A stretch of 64,000 bases of DNA, taken from positions 18,452,968-18,516,967 of the forward strand of contig NC_049996.1 of NCBI RefSeq assembly GCF_000003815.2, written 5' to 3'. Shown one piece after another: positions 34,701 through 43,314 of the stretch. The position numbers and the translations under genes were made by a program. Within the stretch, counting starts at the first letter, position 1; each line of letters opens with the position of its first letter. The notes beneath the pieces were generated by a model. That model did not search any database. It was given only the letters and a program-made list of their open reading frames with translations, and was not told where the DNA came from. Source of the DNA: Branchiostoma floridae. Its lineage: Eukaryota; Chordata; Leptocardii; Amphioxiformes; Branchiostomatidae.

Positions 34701-37700
34701 ACACACTAAGTCAACAATCATAACAATAGCAAAACAAACAGTGTGTGGCTTTACGGCTGTGGACAGCATCCCCAAGCCGCCTGTAGCTTCCACCAAGGAT
34801 TTTTGTCTGTCAAGGTTGATGGATTGGTTTTAAAAAATTTCCGTCGCACGCAGCAAATTTCCGTCAATTGACGGAAAAACGGACGCTGGCTAGAGCCCTG
34901 GTGTGGAGTAAATTATTGCAACAACTAGACACAGCAGGCATGACATAAACATTACAAAGACAAAAAAAAATACTAAAGCATCATTCAATGCATTGTTATT
35001 CTGGAATTATGCCATTTGGTTATTTTGTTTTAAAAGTGAAACTCATACAAAGTTTAATTTCAGTGCATTGTGATTAAAGAAATACAAAATTAATGATTAT
35101 TATTATCATTAAATCAACACACTTCTCTGTAAGCCTTTTTATTGTAGAACTATGCCATTTGGTATTTTGTTTTAAAAGTGAAACTCTGGTACAAAGTTAA
35201 ATTTCTGTGCACTGTCCTTAGAAAAATCATGATAGTAAACTTATATGTGCCAAATTAGAAGGAAAAGAAAGGAAGGAAGAAGGAGTTCCATGCATTTTGA
35301 AATTGTGATAGCTAAGGCCTATTTAAGATTGTTAAGGTAATAAGAAGCTACCACAAGACTTTATCCTTCGTAAAATTGTCAAATTCAAACTTAGTGACAT
35401 AATCATATAGTAATGTTTAGAATGAATAGTTCTGAGATACAGTTGGAACTTTCTTGGCTTCCTTAGACTGCAAGAGTTTGTCAATTTGAAACTCAGGAAA
35501 CTGGCAGTATCATGCATGTGTAGAATCAGTGTTCAAAAAGTTATGTTTTCAGAAGCAGCAAAAAAATGAAAATTATAGACTGAAAGATATCCAATCATTG
35601 TATTCTTTTTGGTAGATAATATATGTAAATGTTTTTAAGTTCGCGGGGATTTAATTTCGCGGTAGCGGGAAAAGGATTTTTCGCTGTGGATTTAAGTTCG
35701 CGGTAACACCATGGTAGACTGCAATCTGATATCATAGTAGAAAAATGTTTGCGGTGGTTTTAAATTCGCGGTGAAGTGGTCACCGCGAAAACCGCGAACA
35801 TTAATCCACCGCGAACATTTCTGCATTTACAGTACAATGTCAGGTCCAGAATCTGTAGATTTTGGCCACACACAGAGAAAATGTGACTTGATTTATCAGT
35901 TCTCATAGTCATTCCATACTGTACTTTTAATACTACAGTGCAGAAGTCAGCTCTTCACATACAATGTATGTTTTGCATTATTCCAAAGGTTTTGCACTCC
36001 ATTTTGTTCTGCTTTAAATATCAAATCAAAGTACATGTACAGTGTCTCATACAAATGTAGATAGTTTCCCAGCTTACTCCGAGATGTGTTATATCCACAG
36101 ATGGTTAAACCCACGTGGGTCGCGTAGTACCCACGCTCGAGAAACACACCACAGACCCGGGTAAGGGATCAGGTTACATGTGGTGTTGTACCGTCACGTA
36201 CAAAAAAACCCACTCGGTTCTGACCACACTTTGATTTGCATGACTGTTATTGTCTTGGATCCTGGGAAGAGTTTGTTTGTTGTTGGCATGGTTACGGTTT
36301 GCGGTATTGATAACGTTGTTGTTTGTGATGTTGTTCACCTGCATGGTTCTGTTTTTTGCACCTGAAGGTTTTTCAGTCTTTCAAGTTCACCACTTTTCTT
36401 GTACACATGTACGTGTGTTACCCAAGCAAGAAATGCACATGTTAGAGTTCAGGCTCTCTCCAGGTCTAACTTTGGTTCCCTTTGAATCTCCTGTACGAAC
36501 CTGTCTTTTTGTCAAACTGATCATAAGCTAGCACATGGTTTGAAATGCACCATGCACAGTCAGATGCATTGTGGATGATATGTCAAAGTTGAAGGCTCCT
36601 GAGACATAACCAAAGTACTTGGAAGTTCATGTGTGTAGAAGTCATTCTGAAAAAGATGAACTGTAATTTCCAACACAAAAATTGGACTTACTGGTCAGGT
36701 GCTGTTCAGTCGAAAATTTGATACGTCCAGTTTTTGTTTTGGAAATTACAGTTCAACTTTCCAGAATAAACAAAACACTTAAAATGTCATATATAAAGCA
36801 TGGTCAAGACAAGGACTGTTATTGTGTTAACATGTTGTCAGGGGCCCTCACCTTTGACCTTGCAAATGTGCAGTCTAACCACTGAGCAAGCTTATTTTGA
36901 TGCATCTTACTATACTGTTTTGTTTGTAATTAGCTAGTACAGTACATATTTATTTTGATATGACTGTACTGAATAGAATGGTTTAATACTAGTTGAGTGA
37001 CTTAGGGCAGAGGAAATTTAAAGTTACTAACTACTGTACATTTACAGGGTGTTATTTTGTGTTAGTTTTCTTCTGTTGAAAATAACTCTGTTGATTTAGT
37101 TTATTGAAGAACTATTGCTAACATTTATGGTGATTAAGATTTAACATCATTACATTGATAGTAATATTTGTCATTCAAACTCAGAGATCAGATTTGACAA
37201 TACTGTATATTGTTATCAAGACTGTACTCGGATATGTGCAAGTACTAGACCAAGTTACTAAGCAAACTAGATTCTGAAGTTTAAATCACAAACATACTAA
37301 GTCAAAATAGGATTTTGCTGTCTTTATGAATATTAAATCATCTCTGCATACAAATGTATACAATCATGTAGCAATTGATAATTACAGGACAACTGTACTT
37401 GTTGGTCTGTAGTTTTAAGAACATGCAATTCCTTTCTTTATCATAAAGTTTGCCATTTTGTTAGATTACAAAATATTCTCAATTGATGAGCAGTAAGGTT
37501 GGACCAGGAAAAAGCAGTGACTTTCATATTTTCAGTATGACATGTATGACTGTAAGGTGTACACAAGATATTGGAGTTTTTTTAAATCTACACATTCAAC
37601 CAGTTTAGTCTTACCTGGTTGCCTTTAGATGCCTATTGGACACCTTCAGGGAATCATTTAAGATGTAACATGTACACTGATTGGTTTGTGGGATTCTTAT

Positions 37701-40700
37701 CTTCCTCAGCAAGCTGGCGTTTGATTCGCAGAGGAACAAGGGCGGCTGTCCAATCAAAGGCAAGCCCCCCGCTGACATCATCTACATCGATATCCTGGGG
37801 CTGGCTCAGATCAAGAAGACTTTAGGCATGGCAGGGATCCAGCACTATGCGTATGTATCATCTATATAGCATTGGTACACTAGGGGTGCCAGTACAAAAA
37901 CGTTTTTTCTTATTGGACCGGAAAAAACAGACCTGAAAAAATTCTGTGGACTGGATGTTGGACCTATTAGAAAATAAACAGATTATATGATCAGGAATTC
38001 ACACGTTTTGGGGCTTAGCCTTTCGAATAGAATAACTAGAGCGAAGCATAGTAGAGCTTATAGTCATTTCTACCAAGTCAATTGTACAGACTCTGACTCT
38101 GAGGCAGTTAGTCTTGCAGGATTTTAGAATGCCAGTGGGAGTCAAATACTCCACAAAACATACTTCTTTGTAGCGAAATGGTCCATTGTTCTGAGTATCG
38201 TCCATTCACATTTTTCACATTCTGAATCAGGTCCAGCTTCAGATCCAGACCTGGTCCTGAATTTTCTGTACTGGTACCCACCCCTATAGTGTACACCAGC
38301 ATTGCAGGCATACATACCAAGGCACTGTGTACGGTAAAATGAAGATTTAAAAAAAGATTAAACGGTTCTTGGTGGATGTCAGTGGATGTTGGCACATTGG
38401 CGCACCAAATCTGTAGTGTGTTTTTGGGCACACATTTAGACACATTAGCTGAAGAGGCTCAGTGGGCGTCACCCCACTATAAGGGGCATAATGTAGGTGT
38501 GGAGGCATGGTGGGTATCAAACTCAAGACCTCTTGATTCATAGCCCAACGCGCTACCAGTTACACCACAAAAATGAGTGTCTGAGTTTAAAAAAAAACTT
38601 AGTGATGACACTATTGTGTAACAACTTTGTTTGGCCTGGAGTCTTGAAGCACTTTTATTTAGAGGTTCTTGATTTGGAATATCCAAAAAAATATATCTGA
38701 AAGATTTCCTCATCACCAAAAGAGACTGTGATTCCAATGCGCTTTTTTTGTGGTACCTCAGTGGAAATCAATCAAATCCTAGGAGAAAAGCATATTATAT
38801 TTATCAAACAGCAGACTGGCAGGTCCTTGTGTTTCTGTGGGTGGAGTAGTTGGTCACTGATATTAGCTATGATTCCATTGGGTTTCACATGACTGTGTAT
38901 CCTTCAGCATGGAACAGGGTTGAAGCCAACCAGAAATCATTTTCCGTCCCCTAGATATGAATGGCTTTGGCGTTCCTGGGGGGGTCCGGGGACATGCTCC
39001 CAATGAAAATTTTGAAACGCTATTTCCTGCAATTTGAGGGTTAGATTTTGCTTACAGAGAACAGAATGGGCAAACATTTTTCCGTCCCCAGCTGCAAAAT
39101 TCCGTCAAAGGACAGAAGGACGGATGCTGGCTACAACCCTGCATTGGAATCACAATAGAAAATTGCTCCAGTATGTGTCTACTGCATGAGTGTTAATGTT
39201 TGTATAGTAACAATTTAAGCATTCAAAATTCCCTGTCATTCTTGCAGGTGCTACTTCCGGGTCGTGGATAGTTTTGGCACCAAGCCAGAGTTTATACCAA
39301 AGTTTCACATGTGTATCCTTCAGTCATGCATTGGACTCACAATAGAAAATTGTTCCAGTATGTGTCTACTGTTTGAGTCTTAATGTTTGTGTGGTAACAA
39401 TTTAAGCATTCAAAATTCCCTGTCATTCTTGCAGGTGCTATTTCTGGGTCGTGGATAGTTTTGGCACCAAGCCAGAGTTCATACCAAAGTTTCACATGTG
39501 TATCGTTCAGTCATACATTGGAATCACAATAGAAAATTGTTCCAGTATGTGTCTACTGTTTGAGTCTTAATGTTTGTATAGTAACAATTTAAGCATTCAA
39601 AATTCCCTGTCATTCTTGCAGGTGCTACTTCCGGGTGGTGGATAGTTTCGGCACCGAGCCAGAGTTCAACTTCCAGCCGTACGCCAAGCAGCGCAGCCGG
39701 AAGTCTCCCTGGGGTGGATGGAACTTCAACCCTCGTCAGTTCTTCACCATGTTCCCTCACTCCCCTGACAACTCCTTCATGGGTTTTGTGGTGGAGCAGC
39801 ACCTCAACAAGACAGAGATACAGGACATCCAGAGAATAAAGAAACAGAACCAAGCGTTGGTGTACGGGAAGAATGACTACATGTGGGCGGGATCCGGGAA
39901 ACTCATGAACGAGCTCGCGCAACATTTTCAGATCCACGCTACGGTCGCGAAGAACAATGACGACCAGAAGCAGCTAGAAAACGTGCCAAGTTTTGTGAAC
40001 AATCACGGAGTGTTGCCAAGCGAGCAGTTATACGATCTCCTAAAAAGGACCAAACTTTTCGTTGGGCTGGGCTTTCCGTACGAGGGCCCTGCCCCACTCG
40101 AAGCAATAGCAAGCGGCTGCGTGTTTCTAAACCCTAAGTTTACGCAGCCGAAGAGTAGACTGAACACTAAGTTTTTCGAGGGGAAGCCGACGTTTCGAGA
40201 GCTGACGTCGCAGCACCCCTATGTGGAGGTTTTCGTTGGGAAGCCTCATGTTTACACTGTAGACATAGATGACAGGGACAGTCTCGAGGCTGCGCTAACT
40301 GAGATTAAAAATTTGAAGGTGAGCAATTTTGGCTTTTATACTATATTTTTCAGTGTCTGTGCTGATGTGATGTGTGTTCATAGTTATTTGAATACCTTGG
40401 CAGTTGAGTGGCAGGAAGCCAGTGAGTAGGATGACCCCAGAGGTCAGACTTGTCCAGAATGGCAGGAAGTTGAGGTCAGAGGTGGTAGAACTTGTTGGTA
40501 ATCTGACCTGACAGTCCAGGTTGTGGGGTCAATGGAAGAGGCCACTTCTTTATGGGGAGGCATTACTTTTGGTCTCTGTTTCCTTGTTGGTGTTTTGCAG
40601 TAGTTTTCCTTATGGTTATGTTATGTTTTTGCAATTTTCTTTTTTATATTATATTTTCAATTTACCAGTAATATTTACGGTAGACTGACAGCAAGTGATC

Positions 40701-42962
40701 AATGGATACATTACTTGTGTGGTGTGTTAATCAAATCCCTCTTTGCATGATAAATGAACTACAATCAAATAAGACAAATGAGAAATTCTAAATATTTTAC
40801 AATGTCGTGACAGCTTCAAGCACTTAATTCTTTTTTGACATTTCTAATGAGCCAAACAATCAGACAAACCTTATAAATAATATAATGTAGTCCTGGTATT
40901 TCTAAGACTAAGAGCATTGTTTTTTCTGTAACAGTTGTTTATTTATTCATTTATTGGGATTTAACACATTTGTGGAAGGATTGACATAACAGGTGACTAT
41001 CACCTTTACAAGATGTCAACCCAAAGACCAGTCTGTAGGTTTGAGCCACTCACACCGGGAAGGACCTTTACTCTTTTCGATAAGTGTGATGGGTTCTTTC
41101 ATGTGTGTGGGGTGTGAGCTGTCCCCAAACACATTGTCATCTTTCTTTTTTCTTTTTCCCCCCAGGTTGACCCGTACCTGCCTTATGAGTTTACAGCGGA
41201 GGGAATGTTGCAGAGAGTTAGCACATACATACAGAAACATGTGAGTACTGTGCAGCAGAGCCACCTGTTGGATTAGTGTAGCATTGCAGCTATAACACTA
41301 TTGGTAGCAGGTTACAATACATAAGCATAATCTGTACTTATTTTTATGTTCCATCCTTAACAGTTCATTATAGGCTCCATATTGTTACAGAAAGTTACTT
41401 AGCACGTACATAAAGAAACATGTGAGTACTGTGCAGCAGAGCCACCTGTTGGATTAGTATAATATTGCACCTATTGCACACTTTTGGCATTGTTACCATA
41501 CATAAGAAAAGACCTCCACAACAGACCCGAGTCAGTTTACATCCTGTGGCGTAAACTGTCATTGTCATGTAAGACTGTTTAGCCATAGTCAAAGCTGTAG
41601 GGCTGATACAACAGTAGCTAATATCTAATCTAAGCTCTGATTGGCTACTGACAGATTAGAAGAAAGAAAAGGACAAAAAATAACACCAGCAAAATATGTT
41701 TTTCTCAACCGAGGAAAACACATCCATATCCAAAGGCTAATTGCTGGCAAAGCAAAAATACCAGAAGGAATAATTGATAGACATTGAATATGTTAGATGA
41801 ATTGAAGGTGAAGTAACAGCTGCTCTAAATCTATTTGGCCACAGCAAGTAAATTTTATGGATGACATCCTCTACATACTCCAAATTTATTGTGAGAGGGC
41901 AAAAATAAAACAAAGTGGGTAAAAAAAAAATGCATTAATTTTAGATATAGACAGTCTTCAGAAATGTTGTAACAGCGTACTGATGTCAAAATTTACTTGC
42001 TTTGGCCCTAGGCTATTCAAAGGGTTTGATAACTAGTACATGTATGTTCTTTGTACGCCTGCAGAATTTCTGTCAGTCGCCCCATGCGTGGCCTCCGGAG
42101 AGTGCCTTGCAGGCCCGGCTAGCTGGGAAGGGCCAGTCCTGTAAACAAGCCTGCCAGGACCAGGGGCTCATCTGTGAACCCTCCTACTTCCCTCTACTCA
42201 ACAACAAGGACGCCATGGAGAAGTACGGCTCAGATTGTTTTAGCGGATTTATTTGTTATCTATCTGTCTATCTAAGAATCTTCAGGGTCCTCCCTTTCAA
42301 AGTTAACATGACTAATTTCCAAGGGAGCCCTTACAAGAAAAACATAACAAATCAAGATACAAGAAAATCATTACTGACATAGGATCATAAAATTAATACA
42401 CATTAATACAACGTAAAGTAGTAAGCATCCTTCAGGGTCAATAAATCCTACAGGGAACTCAGGCAAACTCAAAAGAATTGTTTGTTCAAAGCTTCAGATT
42501 ACACCTTTACTACTAGTAGTTAAGAATGTCTGGGGTTAGGTCTGCACTCTACAGTGGCAATCAGCACCATGGACAGCATCTCTCCACAGCATTAAAGATG
42601 CTTTCTTTCCTCCCCACAGTCACAATGATTAGTGATTCCTTCTCCTTTTTTTTTCCTTTTCCAGCCTTAGTTATACATCCCTTTCAATGTTGAAACAAGA
42701 CAAACTTGCTGCCTGTCACGCTTCTAAAGAACGAACATCTCTTTTTCCCTTCCGTTACCATAGAAACGGGCTGAAGTGCGACTCCGTGGACGACATGATG
42801 GAGGTTTACGCTCCCAGCAAGAACGAGGGAACGGGCACCTGCTCGGTCCAGTCGGAGAGGCTGCTGTTCAGCTGTGTGGGACAGGACCCGGACTACCAGC
42901 GCGTCTGTCCATGCAGGGACTTCATACATGGGCAGGTGGCGCTGTGTCACGACTGTCTATGA
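19518..42962 (+). CDS. MGAT5: Alpha-1,6-mannosylglycoprotein 6-beta-N-acetylglucosaminyltransferase (GnT-V), 11 exons
   Basis: Exons 19518-19770, 28723-28946, 30120-30200, 30745-30819, 32099-32254, 34242-34411, 37710-37850, 39622-40318, 41166-41240, 42065-42222 and 42764-42962 join without frame conflict into 742 codons plus TGA; human MGAT5 is 741 aa. It is a type II Golgi enzyme adding beta-1,6-GlcNAc to the alpha-1,6 mannose arm of N-glycans. Residues 1-12 are cytosolic, 13-33 the membrane anchor, then the stem and GT18 catalytic domain. Diagnostic stretches: DPCYADYGVDGS, GGPLGELVQWSD (containing, from memory, the proposed catalytic Glu), DSFGTEPEFN, GLGFPYEGPAPLEAIASGC, LTSQHPY and C-terminal QVALCHDCL. 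One gene here may be co-orthologous to vertebrate MGAT5 and MGAT5B. Five exons have neighbouring decoy duplications. Confidence 0.95.
22994..23571 (+). mobile_element. Mariner-type MITE, copy 2 (578 bp)
   Basis: Same length as the copy at 885-1462, with the same TIRs and flanking TA (22992-22993, 23572-23573). The HTH ORF starts at the ATG at 23177 (MEPVECHTV) and stops at 23422. A second frame continues as GVQSCIKRWKKCITL, the typical mariner C-terminus, showing an internal deletion of the DDE/D domain. Confidence 0.85.
25407..25746. mobile_element. hAT-like MITE, GTGCACCC family, copy 1
   Basis: Ends CAGGGCTTGAAATACTGGG and its near-complement ...GAATTTTGAGCCCTG; interior rich in GGTGCACCCA. 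Paired copy at 31585-31941. The CAGGG terminus suits hAT; no clean 8-bp target duplication seen. Confidence 0.6.
25926..26094. mobile_element. Pogo/Tigger-like MITE
   Basis: TAGAAGCCGCTTAACTGCAC at the left and TGCAATTAACTGGCTTCTA at the right form inverted repeats; the ends resemble pogo-group termini. Confidence 0.5.
26400..27340 (+). repeat. Minisatellite B in MGAT5 intron 1, ~56-bp units
   Basis: Units alternate around CCTTGATGCTGATTGGACAA and GCAAAAGGTTTCCCTATCC. Each unit carries an ATTGG (inverted CCAAT) block. The array is interrupted at about 26970-27145 by other repeat sequence (TTTATTGGAATTGCAAACAA), and continues after pseudo-exon 2 at 27955-28390. Confidence 0.92.
27360..27591. 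mobile_element. MITE with 9-bp target duplication
   Basis: 232 bp with roughly 30-bp inverted ends (AGCACGTCGGTAGAACGTAC left; complementary right), flanked by direct repeats GGTAAAGCC at 27351-27359 and 27592-27600. A 9-bp duplication suggests a Mutator-like element. Its excision would restore a unit resembling the repeat at 28400-28500. Confidence 0.8.
27854..27955 (+). pseudogene. Duplicated, truncated MGAT5 exon 2 (decoy exon)
   Basis: Copy of exon 2's 5' half with intact acceptor TTCCTTTACAG, 869 bp upstream of the true exon, and about 200 bp of upstream intron also copied. The frame matches exon 1 (phase 1) and encodes MTKGFAVLLNDILKRLDSLE. Many differences from exon 2 are third-position. 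After CACAACGAAACC it runs straight into minisatellite B and reaches a stop (28027-28029) without an evident donor. Confidence 0.85.
27955..28390 (+). repeat. Minisatellite B, second block
   Basis: About seven units of TTGTTCTGGGCAAAAGGTTT and CCCTGTCCTTGGTGCTGATTGG. The first unit is fused to the truncated exon copy at 27854. Confidence 0.9.
28390..28500 (-). repeat. Interspersed repeat carrying one minisatellite A-type unit
   Basis: The reverse strand reads GTAATATAACCAGCTGCTGC, then GTTACGCCGAAGGGCAGTTA and TACCGGC. The same arrangement is on the forward strand at 44495-44610, giving a probable source family for the arrays. Confidence 0.65.
28723..28946 (+). CDS. MGAT5: MGAT5 exon 2 (stem)
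   Basis: Residues 85-159. MKKGFAVLLNDMLKRLDSLE aligns with the KKTLAVLLDNILQRIGKLE stem of human MGAT5; ends PHCGGKVEWMK. Acceptor TTTCTTTACAG, donor GTAAGA. Its 5' half is duplicated at 27854. Confidence 0.93.
29299..29429. repeat. Perfect 37-bp inverted repeat
   Basis: Arms 29299-29335 and 29393-29429 are exact complements with a 57-bp loop. Each arm contains CTGACGAAGGTGTCTGAGAG then ACATCGAAAC in one orientation. See findings. Confidence 0.9.
29655..30110 (-). pseudogene. LINE reverse-transcriptase C-terminal fragment
   Basis: Two minus-strand frames (LCRICNTIPLSEK; MFGHILSMPQDTPAQKALEF) resemble the C-terminal RCR/GH-RM...AQKAL region of non-LTR retrotransposon polyproteins, with a frameshift between them. 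It lies in MGAT5 intron 2, right next to the exon 3 acceptor. Confidence 0.6.
30120..30200 (+). CDS. MGAT5: MGAT5 exon 3
   Basis: Residues 160-186, GFWTTDPCYADYGVDGSMC onward; 27 codons, phase 0 at both ends. The acceptor tract is (TC)n then CATGAAG, and antisense LINE sequence lies directly upstream. Confidence 0.92.
30279..30641. mobile_element. hAT-type MITE, copy 1 (8-bp TSD)
   Basis: CAGGGCTTTAGCCAGC left end, GCTGGCTAGAGCCCTG right end, flanked by exact GTTTACAC at 30271-30278 and 30642-30649. Interior contains TCCGTCAATTGACGGAAAAA. Located in MGAT5 intron 3. Confidence 0.9.
30745..30819 (+). CDS. MGAT5: MGAT5 exon 4
   Basis: Residues 187-211, VEQWCPPLIWRKN, matching VENWCPHLPWRAKN of human MGAT5. 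25 codons, acceptor GACATGTAG, donor GTGAGA. Confidence 0.9.
30898..31238. mobile_element. MITE with CAGGGTTGGACAAGT ends
   Basis: The left end CAGGGTTGGACAAGTT and the right end GACTTGTTTATCCCTG are near-complementary. GATCTCA overlaps both boundaries as a direct repeat. Interior repeats ACTTGCCCGA. Confidence 0.65.
31318..32050 (+). pseudogene. LINE RT C-terminus, split by a hAT-like MITE
   Basis: The plus-strand frame DRLRWYGHLQRM...RPKRRWVDN is a typical non-LTR polyprotein end. It breaks at 31585 into the GTGCACCC element and resumes after 31941 (LTPLTEAAGDLQSFL...). Confidence 0.65.
31585..31941. mobile_element. hAT-like MITE, GTGCACCC family, copy 2
   Basis: CAGGGCTCAAATTACTGGG to ATTTCGAGCCC. 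About 355 bp, homologous to 25407-25746, nested inside the LINE fragment. Confidence 0.65.
32099..32254 (+). CDS. MGAT5: MGAT5 exon 5
   Basis: Residues 212-263, ending in the basic stretch LANRKRKR just as human MGAT5 has EKRKRKK here. Acceptor TTTTTCAG, donor GTAAGA. Three degenerate copies of its 3' edge follow. Confidence 0.92.
32380..32812 (+). pseudogene. Three degenerate copies of the MGAT5 exon 5 3' edge
   Basis: After the true donor (32255), CAGTCTGGCAAACAGGAAAA-like ends recur with donor-like GGTAAG at 32424, GGTAAA at 32597 and a lost donor (GGAATT) at about 32809. Shared intronic GGGTTAATTAATAACAT and GAGTGAGCGAA blocks show these are tandem copies of exon edge plus intron. Confidence 0.85.
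32862..33060 (+). repeat. tRNA-derived SINE
   Basis: A-box-like TAGTTCAGTGGTTATAG and B-box GAGTTCAAATCCCGC have tRNA spacing, followed by an unrelated body. Not a functional tRNA. Confidence 0.55.
33061..33945. other. MGAT5 intron 5 sequence, mostly unassigned
   Basis: A region at about 33475-33830 with GGGTACCGGTATGGTGTACC and GGACCGGTACTGAAAAACCG resembles 37880-38290 and is probably a degraded MITE. No exon recognised. Confidence 0.4.
33946..34053. repeat. Inverted repeat enclosing a tRNA-like T-arm
   Basis: Arms 33946-33976 and 34023-34053 share TTGTTTCTTTCTGT and CTCCCTA with few mismatches. The loop on the reverse strand reads GGGTTTGATTCCCGG, a B-box/T-arm, and a second antisense tRNA-like stretch follows (34056-34130, CGGGATCGACCCTGGG). 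Confidence 0.6.
34242..34411 (+). CDS. MGAT5: MGAT5 exon 6
   Basis: Residues 264-320. ILIHLGLLSKES and GGPLGELVQWSDIIAS match the start of the GT18 catalytic domain. Ends in phase 2 at GGTAAGT. Confidence 0.94.
34560..34900. mobile_element. hAT-type MITE, copy 2 (8-bp TSD)
   Basis: CAGGCCTCTAGCCAGC to GCTGGCTAGAGCCCTG, flanked by exact GTGTGGAG at 34552-34559 and 34901-34908. Same family as 30279-30641, in MGAT5 intron 6. Confidence 0.9.
35634..35832. mobile_element. MITE, same family as 15063-15251
   Basis: GTAAATGT...GTTCGCGG at the left, CCGCGAACATTTCTGCATTT at the right. Located in MGAT5 intron 6. Confidence 0.6.
36654..36760. mobile_element. Short MITE, TGAACTGTAATTTCC ends
   Basis: GATGAACTGTAATTTCCAAC and its complement GGAAATTACAGTTCAACTTT about 105 bp apart. 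A longer copy is at 46324-46535. Confidence 0.65.
37710..37850 (+). CDS. MGAT5: MGAT5 exon 7
   Basis: Residues 320-367. ADIIYIDILGLAQIKKTLG matches ELIYIDIVGLAQFKKTLG. Acceptor CTTCCTCAG, donor GTATGT, phase 2 at both ends. Confidence 0.93.
37882..38290. mobile_element. Degraded MITE in MGAT5 intron 7
   Basis: CTAGGGGTGCCAGTAC at the left and GTACTGGTACCCACCCCTAT at the right are roughly complementary. The interior resembles 33475-33830. Confidence 0.5.
38455..38575 (-). repeat. tRNA-derived SINE (antisense)
   Basis: The reverse strand reads GTGGTGTAACTGGTAGCGCG and GAGTTTGATACCC with tRNA A-box/B-box spacing. Confidence 0.5.
38915..39141. mobile_element. hAT-type MITE, diverged copy 3
   Basis: CAGGGTTGAAGCCAAC to GCTGGCTACAACCCTG. 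Flanks GCATGGAA and CATTGGAA are an imperfect 8-bp duplication. It sits at the left boundary of the exon 8 edge array. Confidence 0.65.
39142..39621 (+). pseudogene. Two decoy copies of the MGAT5 exon 8 5' edge
   Basis: CATTCTTGCAG plus GTGCTACTTCCGGGTCGTGG begins at 39248, a second copy begins at 39435, and the true exon begins at 39622: spacing is exactly 187 bp twice. Decoys encode VVDSFGTKPEF then diverge (IPKFHM). A partial fourth copy end (TTTCACATGACTGTGTATCC) lies at about 38882. Confidence 0.93.
39622..40318 (+). CDS. MGAT5: MGAT5 exon 8 (catalytic core)
   Basis: Residues 367-599, a long 697-bp exon covering DSFGTEPEFN, MFPHSPDNSFMGFVVEQHL, FVGLGFPYEGPAPLEAIASG and LTSQHPY. Two decoy copies of its 5' edge sit exactly 187 and 374 bp upstream. 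Donor GTGAGC. Confidence 0.95.
41166..41240 (+). CDS. MGAT5: MGAT5 exon 9
   Basis: Residues 600-624, VDPYLPYEFTAEGMLQRV, aligned to EPYMPYEFTCEGMLQRI. Donor GTGAGT. A degenerate copy of its 3' edge follows 181 bp downstream. Confidence 0.92.
41385..41475 (+). pseudogene. Decoy copy of the MGAT5 exon 9 3' edge
   Basis: AAGAAACATGTGAGTACTGTGCAGCAG is shared with the true exon 9 donor region. The copied donor is at 41422, 181 bp after 41241. The exonic part contains a TTAG change that breaks the frame. Confidence 0.85.
42065..42222 (+). CDS. MGAT5: MGAT5 exon 10
   Basis: Residues 625-677, NFCQSPHAWPPESALQARL and GQSCKQACQDQGLICEPS. The donor chosen is GTACGG after GAGAA (phase 2) because this alone keeps frame with exon 11 and the conserved K-x(3)-[KT]-C spacing. 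Confidence 0.88.
42764..42962 (+). CDS. MGAT5: MGAT5 exon 11 (C-terminus)
   Basis: Residues 677-742. LLFSCVGQDPDYQRVCPCRD and HGQVALCHDCL then TGA, matching the Cys-rich end of human MGAT5. Four or more copies of its last ~46 bases follow. Confidence 0.94.
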
Positions 42963-42992
42963 CAACTGTTTAATGTAACACAAGTTAACTCT

Positions 42993-43212
42993 TAAAGTGT
43001 CAGCCCTATAAAATGCTATCAGTGCCAGGGTTGGCCGCTGACCTCCAAAAAGAAACCCCTGAACAAGGCAGAAGTCCCTAACATCCGGGGTTCGTGCGCT
43101 ACATGCGTGCAAAGCTGCTACTTCGGGGTAATACGCTATCTCGTATATATCCGGGTGCAGCACACAGGACATTTATATGTGTGCCGGATATATCCGGGCT
43201 TGGCAGTTTATG
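42993..43212 (+). repeat. Interspersed repeat in MGAT5 3' UTR region
   Basis: Homologous to 13800-14010 (AGAAACCCCTGAACAAGGC, GTGCCGGATATATCCGGGCT). It interrupts the first unit of the exon 11 duplication array. Confidence 0.7.
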
Positions 43213-43314
43213 GGTTTTAAGATCCCACATCTTTCTATGACAGTGTTGTATTACATTAGTATTAGTTCTTTCTTCACAACCAAGGAGTTCAATCAAACAA
43301 CAGTCAACATTTGT

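Noticed and set aside
39248-39621. Mutually exclusive alternative exons for MGAT5 exon 8
   Set aside because: The decoys hold only the first ~50 coding bases and lack the rest of the 697-bp exon and a donor in frame; they are edge copies, not whole exons.
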